Source of the DNA: Flavobacterium subsaxonicum WB 4.1-42 = DSM 21790
Lineage (GTDB): Bacteria > Bacteroidota > Bacteroidia > Flavobacteriales > Flavobacteriaceae
DNA length: 64,000 nt
Assembly (NCBI RefSeq): GCF_000422725.1
Contig: NZ_KE383909.1
Location: 1,101,178 to 1,165,177, forward strand
Reading direction: 5' to 3'
The notes below the pieces were generated by a model. The model made no database searches. It had not been told where the DNA came from and saw nothing but the letters and a program-made list of their open reading frames with translations. Position numbers and translations under genes: made by a program. The stretch's first letter is position 1; every line of letters begins with the position of its first letter. Shown here one piece after another: positions 58,786 to 64,000 of the stretch.

Positions 58786-59309
58786 TGACCGATACCAAAA
58801 CAGCCGAAATTGTTTATCCACAAGAGTTAGAGCAAGCCTCTAACGCCTATTTAATGACGGTAGTTACCATAATTGCCGGCCTGCCCCTACCTATTATTAA
58901 TGTTATAGCAGCAGTATTTTTTTACCTTGCCCAGCGCAAAGCCAGTTACTTTGTGCGCTGGCACTCCATCCAGTCCATACTGTCTCAGGCATTAATGATA
59001 CCCTTTAACAGCTTTGCCTTTGCGTGGACCTTAAAAATAATACTTGGCAACCGCCTGCATATTTTTGAACAGGATGGGCCACACCACTATACTACCAGCA
59101 GTGCATTGGCATCAGAATTCTTTTATTCGGCATCATTATATTACTGGTCGTACATAGCTTTTATAATCTTTTTAAACATAATAGAGTTTATTGCTGTTGT
59201 ATCTACAGCGGCACAGGTTAGAAAAGGCAAAAATGTGCGTTGGTTTTTAATTGCCAACCTTACCGATGCTATAACCAGCAAAAAAAACCGCGATAAATAC
59301 AGAATATGA
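58782..59309 (+). CDS. Hypothetical membrane protein, DUF4870-like
   Basis: 175 residues with about four transmembrane helices. The pattern FFYLAQRKASYFVRWHSIQSILSQALM resembles DUF4870 (membrane proteins of unknown function) with its conserved basic/aromatic His segment. It overlaps the DUF2752 gene by four bases and rdgB by four bases, so the unit is tightly coupled. Confidence 0.78.
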   Translation: MMTDTKTAEIVYPQELEQASNAYLMTVVTIIAGLPLPIINVIAAVFFYLAQRKASYFVRWHSIQSILSQALMIPFNSFAFAWTLKIILGNRLHIFEQDGPHHYTTSSALASEFFYSASLYYWSYIAFIIFLNIIEFIAVVSTAAQVRKGKNVRWFLIANLTDAITSKKNRDKYRI

Positions 59310-59878
59310 AACTTGTTTTTGCATCTAACAATAAAAATAAAATACTCGAAATTAAGCACCAGCTTGGCGATAGTGTAGAACTATTAAGTCTTGAAGACAT
59401 TGGCTGCCACGAAGAAATTCCGGAAACGGCCGATACTATAGAGGGCAATGCCCTACTTAAAGCCGACTACGTTACCAAAAACTACGGCTACAATTGCTTT
59501 GCCGATGATACAGGATTAGAGGTTGATGCCCTTAATGGCGCGCCGGGGGTATATTCGGCACGCTATGCAGGCGAAGAAAAAAGCGCAGAAGCCAACATGG
59601 ACAAGCTTTTAGCCGAACTAAACGGGAATCAAAACCGCGCTGCACGCTTTAAAACCGTGATTGCCCTGAATATTGATGGCCAGCAACACCATTTTACAGG
59701 AATTGTAGATGGTAATATTACTTTAGAAAGAGCCGGAAACATGGGTTTTGGCTACGACCCGGTGTTTATGCCTGTAGGATTAAACGCTACTTTTGCGCAG
59801 ATTTCTATCGACCAAAAAGCACAACTTAGCCATCGCGGCAGAGCCGTAAAACAGCTTATAGATTTCTTAAAAAGGTAA
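59306..59878 (+). CDS. rdgB: Non-canonical purine NTP pyrophosphatase (RdgB/HAM1)
   Basis: 190 residues. All motifs are present: FASNNKNKILEIK, FADDTGLEVDALNGAPGVYSARYAG, GFGYDPVFMP and SHRGRAVKQL. It hydrolyses dITP, XTP and ITP to keep them out of nucleic acids. It starts four bases inside the preceding membrane-protein gene. Confidence 0.95.
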   Translation: MKLVFASNNKNKILEIKHQLGDSVELLSLEDIGCHEEIPETADTIEGNALLKADYVTKNYGYNCFADDTGLEVDALNGAPGVYSARYAGEEKSAEANMDKLLAELNGNQNRAARFKTVIALNIDGQQHHFTGIVDGNITLERAGNMGFGYDPVFMPVGLNATFAQISIDQKAQLSHRGRAVKQLIDFLKR

Positions 59879-59949
59879 CAATCTGATTTTCAAGCTACCT
59901 ATTTAAAATAATTGTAGCGTACCTATTAGTATATATCGCTAATAAACAG

Positions 59950-59957
59950 TACCTTTG
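59950..59957 (+). promoter_or_regulatory. -7 promoter box of the DEAD-box helicase gene
   Basis: TACCTTTG, 20 bases before the ATG. Confidence 0.45.
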
Positions 59958-59977
59958 CAGCTATTTTAAAATCATAT

Positions 59978-61825
59978 ATGAATAAATTTGAACAATTAGG
60001 ATTGAATGAATCGCTTCTGAAGGCGATAAACGATCTAGGATTTGAAAATCCGTCAGAAGTACAGGAAAAAGCGATTCCCCTATTATTGGAAAAAGATACA
60101 GATATTGTGGCCCTTGCACAAACTGGTACAGGGAAAACCGCTGCATTTGGTTTTCCGCTTATCCAGAAGATTGACCCGGATAACAAAAACACACAGGCTC
60201 TTATACTATCACCAACACGCGAACTTTGCTTACAAATTACTAACGAGATAAAACTTTACTCTAAGTATATTAAAGGCATTAATACAGTTGCGGTTTATGG
60301 CGGCGCCAGCATTACAGAGCAGGCAAGGGATATTAAACGCGGAGCGCAAATTATTGTTGCTACCCCGGGCCGTATGCAGGACATGATTAATCGTGGTCTT
60401 GTTAACATTTCTAAAATAGATTTTTGTATTTTGGATGAGGCAGATGAGATGCTAAACATGGGCTTTTATGATGATATCGTAAACATCCTTTCTACATCTC
60501 CTGATGATAAAAGTACGTGGTTATTCTCGGCTACTATGCCACAGGAAGTTGCCCGTATTGCTAAAGAGTTTATGAGGAAACCACTTGAAATTACAGTGGG
60601 CCACAAAAACTCCGGTTCATCTACTGTATCGCATGAGTTTTACCTTGTTAACGCAAGAGACCGTTACGAGGCACTTAAACGCCTTGCAGATGCTAACCCG
60701 GACATTTTCTCGGTTGTATTTTGCCGTACTAAAAGAGATACCCAGGCTGTTGCCGAAAAACTTATTGAAGATGGTTACAGCGCAGCTGCATTGCACGGAG
60801 ATCTTTCTCAGGCTCAGCGTGACTCTGTAATGAAATCGTTCCGTGGCAGGGCTATCCAGATGCTTGTTGCAACAGACGTTGCTGCACGTGGTATAGACGT
60901 AGACAACATTACACACGTTGTTAACTACCAGCTACCAGACGAGATAGAAACTTACAACCACCGTAGTGGCCGTACAGGCCGTGCAGGTAAATTAGGTACA
61001 TCTATCGTAATTATTACCAAAAGCGAAATACGCAAAATATCGGCTATTGAGAGGATCATCAAACAAAAGTTTGAAGAAAAAACTATCCCTTCAGGTATCG
61101 AAATTTGCGAAATACAGCTATTGCACCTTGCAAATAAAATTAATGATGTAGAGGTAGACCACGAAATAGACTCTTACCTTCCTGCAATTTATGAGGTTAT
61201 GAAAGACCTTACTAAAGAGGAACTTATCAAGAAAATGGTATCGGTAGAGTTTAACAGGTTTATTAGCTACTACAAGAAAAACAGAGACCTTTCATCTCAA
61301 TCTGCCGGATCAGACAGGCGCGAAAGCACCTCAAGAGAAGGTGGCGATGATGGCGGAGCTGTTAGATACTTTGTAAACATTGGGTCGAGAGATAATTTTG
61401 ACTGGATGAGCCTTAAAGATTTCTTACGCGATACATTAGGCCTTGGCCGCGATGATGTGTTTAAAGTTGATGTTAAAGAAGGTTTCTCTTTCTTTAATAC
61501 CGATGCAGAGCACACTCAGATTGTATTAGATACATTAAACAGCCTGCACCTTGAAGGTCGCCGTGTTAATGTAGAGGTTTCTAAAAACGAAGGCAGCAGC
61601 AACCGCAGAAGAGACCATAACGGTCGTAGCGGTGGCGGAAGCTTTGGTGGCGGAGGCCGTGGCGGAGAACGCAGCGGTGGTGGATTTGGTGGAAGCCGTC
61701 CGCCAAGAACAGGTGGCGACAGCCGTCCTGGAGGCGATAGCCGAGCACCAAGAGGTGGTGGAGACAGCCGCCCTGCAAGAAGAAGCGATTCTTCTGAAAG
61801 GGAAAGAAGGCCCCGCAGAAGCTAA
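59978..61825 (+). CDS. DEAD-box RNA helicase, CsdA/DeaD-like with RGG tail
   Basis: 615 residues. Q motif, motif I AQTGTGKTAAF, DEAD (LDEADEML), SAT, and HRSGRTGRAG are present. A DbpA-like RNA-binding domain follows (about 465-545, YFVNIGSRDNFDWMSLKDF), then a Gly/Arg-rich tail with repeated GGGDSRP-type units. It unwinds RNA during ribosome assembly or at low temperature. The RGG tail is typical of Bacteroidota cold-shock helicases. Confidence 0.94.
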   Translation: MNKFEQLGLNESLLKAINDLGFENPSEVQEKAIPLLLEKDTDIVALAQTGTGKTAAFGFPLIQKIDPDNKNTQALILSPTRELCLQITNEIKLYSKYIKGINTVAVYGGASITEQARDIKRGAQIIVATPGRMQDMINRGLVNISKIDFCILDEADEMLNMGFYDDIVNILSTSPDDKSTWLFSATMPQEVARIAKEFMRKPLEITVGHKNSGSSTVSHEFYLVNARDRYEALKRLADANPDIFSVVFCRTKRDTQAVAEKLIEDGYSAAALHGDLSQAQRDSVMKSFRGRAIQMLVATDVAARGIDVDNITHVVNYQLPDEIETYNHRSGRTGRAGKLGTSIVIITKSEIRKISAIERIIKQKFEEKTIPSGIEICEIQLLHLANKINDVEVDHEIDSYLPAIYEVMKDLTKEELIKKMVSVEFNRFISYYKKNRDLSSQSAGSDRRESTSREGGDDGGAVRYFVNIGSRDNFDWMSLKDFLRDTLGLGRDDVFKVDVKEGFSFFNTDAEHTQIVLDTLNSLHLEGRRVNVEVSKNEGSSNRRRDHNGRSGGGSFGGGGRGGERSGGGFGGSRPPRTGGDSRPGGDSRAPRGGGDSRPARRSDSSERERRPRRS

Positions 61826-61907
61826 GCATAAAAATATTTTAGCATAATTGCATACTAACTACAAAATATCCCGTTAGTTTATTACTTTTACAGTACATAA
61901 ACAGTCA

Positions 61908-62681
61908 ATGAGATATTTTGTAGTTTTTTTATTCACTTTACTTTCCCTTTCAGCACATTCTCAAACAGAAGCTAAGAAAAAGGAAACCGTATCGGGCACC
62001 ATCGTGTCAGACATTACTTTACGCCCCATTCCAAGCGTAAGCATCATCAACATCAATACCGTTAAAGGCACTACTACCGATGAGAAAGGTAACTTTACCC
62101 TGGAGGCATCGGCAAACGATACTTTGCACGTATCGTACCTGGGTTATCAATCCATCAAGGTTCGTGTAACTAACGACTGGGTTAAGAGCGCCACCAATAC
62201 TAAAATTCCGCTAACCGAAAGGGCTTACACGCTCGAAGAGGTAGTTATTAATAAATACAACCTTACCGGCTTTTTACAGGTAGACTCTAAACTTGCACCT
62301 GTAAGGCAAAATTACCGTTATGCCATTGCGGGATTACCGCAGGGGTATGAGGGTGGCGATAATTCGCCTACGGCCTATAAAAAAATAGTGAGCTCTATTT
62401 TTAACCCTGCCGATTTACTAAATAACATATTTGGTAAAAAGCCCAACGAAATGCGCAGGCTTAAGGAAATGAAAAAAGACGATACCGTGCGCAATGCACT
62501 TGCTAATAAATTTGACCGCGAAACCCTTGCGGCCTTATTAGGCATTAGCAAAGAAGACATTGCCGATATATTGCAGCGTTGCAACTACTCTGAAGATTTT
62601 GTAGCCTCTGCCAACGACCTCCAGATAATGGATGCCATTAGCGGCTGTTATGAAGAGTATAAAGCCATTAACCGCAAATAG
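61908..62681 (+). CDS. Exported carboxypeptidase-like regulatory-domain protein
   Basis: 257 residues with a signal peptide ending SLSAHS (about 19). Residues 28-110 form the carboxypeptidase-regulatory-like beta sandwich (SGTIVSDITLRPIPSVSIIN, KGTTTDEKGNFTLEASAND, VSYLGYQSIKV) seen in TonB-dependent receptors and surface proteins. The C-terminal 140 residues are helical without a recognised domain. Periplasmic or outer-membrane bound. The next gene is convergent with only three bases between stops. Confidence 0.88.
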   Translation: MRYFVVFLFTLLSLSAHSQTEAKKKETVSGTIVSDITLRPIPSVSIININTVKGTTTDEKGNFTLEASANDTLHVSYLGYQSIKVRVTNDWVKSATNTKIPLTERAYTLEEVVINKYNLTGFLQVDSKLAPVRQNYRYAIAGLPQGYEGGDNSPTAYKKIVSSIFNPADLLNNIFGKKPNEMRRLKEMKKDDTVRNALANKFDRETLAALLGISKEDIADILQRCNYSEDFVASANDLQIMDAISGCYEEYKAINRK

Positions 62682-62684
62682 GCA

Positions 62685-63353
62685 CTAAACAGGCTGCTCA
62701 ATATATTTGCGCTTAATAAATTCGATATCCTTTATTGTTTTTTCTGCCCAGTCGATACGTTTTTCCAGCAATTCAGTTTCAGAAAGTTGCCACTTTACAT
62801 CCGATTTTCGTAACCGGCTGCTAAGGTTTTGCAATATTATGGCTGCCGATGATGATATGTTGAGGCTTTCGGTAAAACCCATCATGGGTATTTTTAAAAA
62901 CCCATCGGCATGGCTAAGCACTTCTTCAGTAAGGCCCAGCCTTTCGGTACCAAAAAATAATGCCGAGGGTTGCGAGATATCAAAATCATCAAGCAGGCAC
63001 GAATCTTCGTGCGGCGATGTGGCGATAATACGGTAGCCTTTTGCTTTTAATGCCCTTATACAGGCCGTAGTATTATCAAAACGGTTAACATCTACCCATT
63101 TCTGGGCACCAAGGGCAATTTCTTTATCAATCTTTTTTCCGTATTTTTCTTCCACCACATTTAGTTCCTGTATGCCAAAAACCTCGCAGGTGCGCAGTAC
63201 GGCACTGGTATTATGTAGCTGGAACAAATCTTCTATAGCAACCGTAAAGTGCTTGCTACGCTGCGCAAGCACCTCTAAAAAGCGGTCGCGGCGGCCTGTA
63301 GTTATAAAATTTTCGAGGTAGTTAAGGTAATCGGTATCAGAAGTATTTCGCAT
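62685..63353 (-). CDS. TrmH-family tRNA/rRNA 2'-O-methyltransferase
   Basis: 222 residues from MRNTSDTDYLNYLENF; a longer frame overlaps the divergent sigma factor gene and is not used. SPOUT fold: the substrate-side segment (AIEDLFQLHNTSAVLRTCEVFGI) and motif 2 and 3 (FFGTERLGLTEEVL, GFTESLNISSSAAIIL) place it in TrmH, the tRNA Gm18 type. It methylates a ribose 2'-OH in tRNA or rRNA. Confidence 0.92.
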   Translation of the reverse strand: MRNTSDTDYLNYLENFITTGRRDRFLEVLAQRSKHFTVAIEDLFQLHNTSAVLRTCEVFGIQELNVVEEKYGKKIDKEIALGAQKWVDVNRFDNTTACIRALKAKGYRIIATSPHEDSCLLDDFDISQPSALFFGTERLGLTEEVLSHADGFLKIPMMGFTESLNISSSAAIILQNLSSRLRKSDVKWQLSETELLEKRIDWAEKTIKDIEFIKRKYIEQPV

Positions 63354-63408
63354 CTGTATGTTAAAGTTTAAATCTTTTTTAGTAAATTCGGGTAACCAAA
63401 ATCCAACC

Positions 63409-63942
63409 ATGACACAGGAAGAATTACTTGAGCAAATCTACAAAAAAGACGGCAAAGCCTTTACTGCCCTTTACGACATGTATTCTAAAAGCCTTTACGG
63501 CGTTATATACAACCTTATAAAAGACAAAGAAGAGAGCGAAGACGTACTCCAGGAAGTATTTGTAAAAATATGGAAAAACATAGATTCTTACAACGAAAGT
63601 AAGGGCCGTTTTTTTACCTGGATACTCAACATTGCCCGCAATAGCTCTATAGACAGGCTTAGATCCAAGAGCCATAATAACAGTTTAAAAAACCTAAGTG
63701 CCGACAATTTCGTACATATTCTTGATCACAACACAAGTGTTACCAATAAGATAGACGCAATTGGCATTAGGGAGTTTATTAACAAGCTTAAACCAAAATG
63801 CATTAAACTTATCGATTTGCTTTTCTTTAAAGGCTATACCCAGCAGGAAGCCTCAGATGAGCTTGAGATACCTTTGGGCACTGTGAAGACTCAGAACAGA
63901 AATTGCATTAGTGAATTAAGAAACATCCTACAGGTACAATGA
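63409..63942 (+). CDS. ECF-type sigma-70 factor
   Basis: 177 residues from MTQEELLEQIYKKDG; an in-frame ATG at 63358 would overlap the divergent methyltransferase region. Sigma region 2 (about 10-80, DVLQEVFVKIWKNIDSY) and region 4 (about 115-175, FFKGYTQQEASDELEIPLGTVKTQNRNCISEL) are complete. Its last bases overlap the anti-sigma gene (ATGA), so the two form a standard ECF pair. Regulon unknown. Confidence 0.92.
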   Translation: MTQEELLEQIYKKDGKAFTALYDMYSKSLYGVIYNLIKDKEESEDVLQEVFVKIWKNIDSYNESKGRFFTWILNIARNSSIDRLRSKSHNNSLKNLSADNFVHILDHNTSVTNKIDAIGIREFINKLKPKCIKLIDLLFFKGYTQQEASDELEIPLGTVKTQNRNCISELRNILQVQ

Positions 63943-64000
63943 ATACTGAAGAATACATCGCATCCGGAACCTTAGAATTTTATGTTTTCGGACTTTTATC
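63939..64000 (+). CDS. Anti-sigma factor, 5' end only (cut by window edge)
   Basis: The frame begins ATGAATACTGAAGAATACATC, giving MNTEEYIASGTLEFYVFG..., the N-terminal end typical of RskA-like anti-sigma factors, and continues past base 64000. It overlaps the sigma factor stop by four bases. The rest lies outside the window. Confidence 0.72.
   Translation, partial: MNTEEYIASGTLEFYVFGLL

Overview
The window looks like chromosomal DNA of a flavobacterium (Bacteroidota, family Flavobacteriaceae). The coding sequence is moderately AT-rich. Upstream of many genes there is a TAnnTTTG element, the -7 box of the Bacteroidota housekeeping sigma factor. One exported protein ends in a type IX secretion sorting domain, lipoproteins carry a Ser-Cys type lipobox, and family content such as DUF4834, DUF6952, RibB fused to a degenerate RibA, and AguA/AguB fits that group. 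No tRNA, rRNA, CRISPR array, insertion sequence or phage gene was found. The right edge cuts an anti-sigma factor gene.

Layout. 0-4.7 kb: a minus-strand run with an ECF sigma factor, small hypothetical genes, a YdeI-like protein, an ADP-ribosylglycohydrolase and an immunity-like protein. 4.8-16.2 kb: uvrA, an AT-rich block of hypothetical membrane and Sel1-repeat genes, a DnaJ-domain protein, a CocE-type hydrolase, a candidate sigma-54-driven small RNA, an amino acid permease, and a peroxiredoxin/thioredoxin/DUF6952 operon. 16.2-24.6 kb: a heavy-metal-domain/AraC-type regulator, an HMA-MauE membrane protein and tpx, then a housekeeping run dgkA-like, ftsK, lolA-like, lptF/G-like and ribB(A), with short gaps or overlaps. 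24.7-28.9 kb: an alpha-galactosidase and a sialate O-acetylesterase pair. 29-42 kb: a hemolysin III protein, a soluble seven-PAS histidine kinase, a GapN-like dehydrogenase, a TauE/SafE permease, the aguB-aguA putrescine pathway, trxA, and convergent L,D-transpeptidase and NlpC/P60 lipoproteins.

42-64 kb: a five-repeat discoidin-like protein with CBM6 and T9SS domains, a prohibitin-like protein, a LysR gene divergent from an NAD(P)H oxidoreductase, a pore-loop membrane protein, an overlapping HipA-like kinase/DUF3037 pair, a CREST-type membrane hydrolase, a second AraC-type paralogue with a response regulator, an outer-membrane protein with an acyltransferase-like gene, a serine palmitoyltransferase-like enzyme, a TM2/DUF2752/membrane protein/rdgB operon, a DEAD-box helicase, a TrmH-family methyltransferase and a second ECF sigma/anti-sigma pair.

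Most of the window is ordinary flavobacterial chromosome. The items that stand out are the sigma-54-like promoter paired with an orphan terminator at 12.65-12.78 kb, the HipA-like/DUF3037 pair, the channel-like protein with a non-canonical filter, the degenerate catalytic motifs in RibA and the GapN-like enzyme, the two HMA-AraC paralogues, the all-binding T9SS protein, and several intergenic tandem repeats. Promoter boxes and lipoprotein signals were used to move several starts downstream of the longest open frame.
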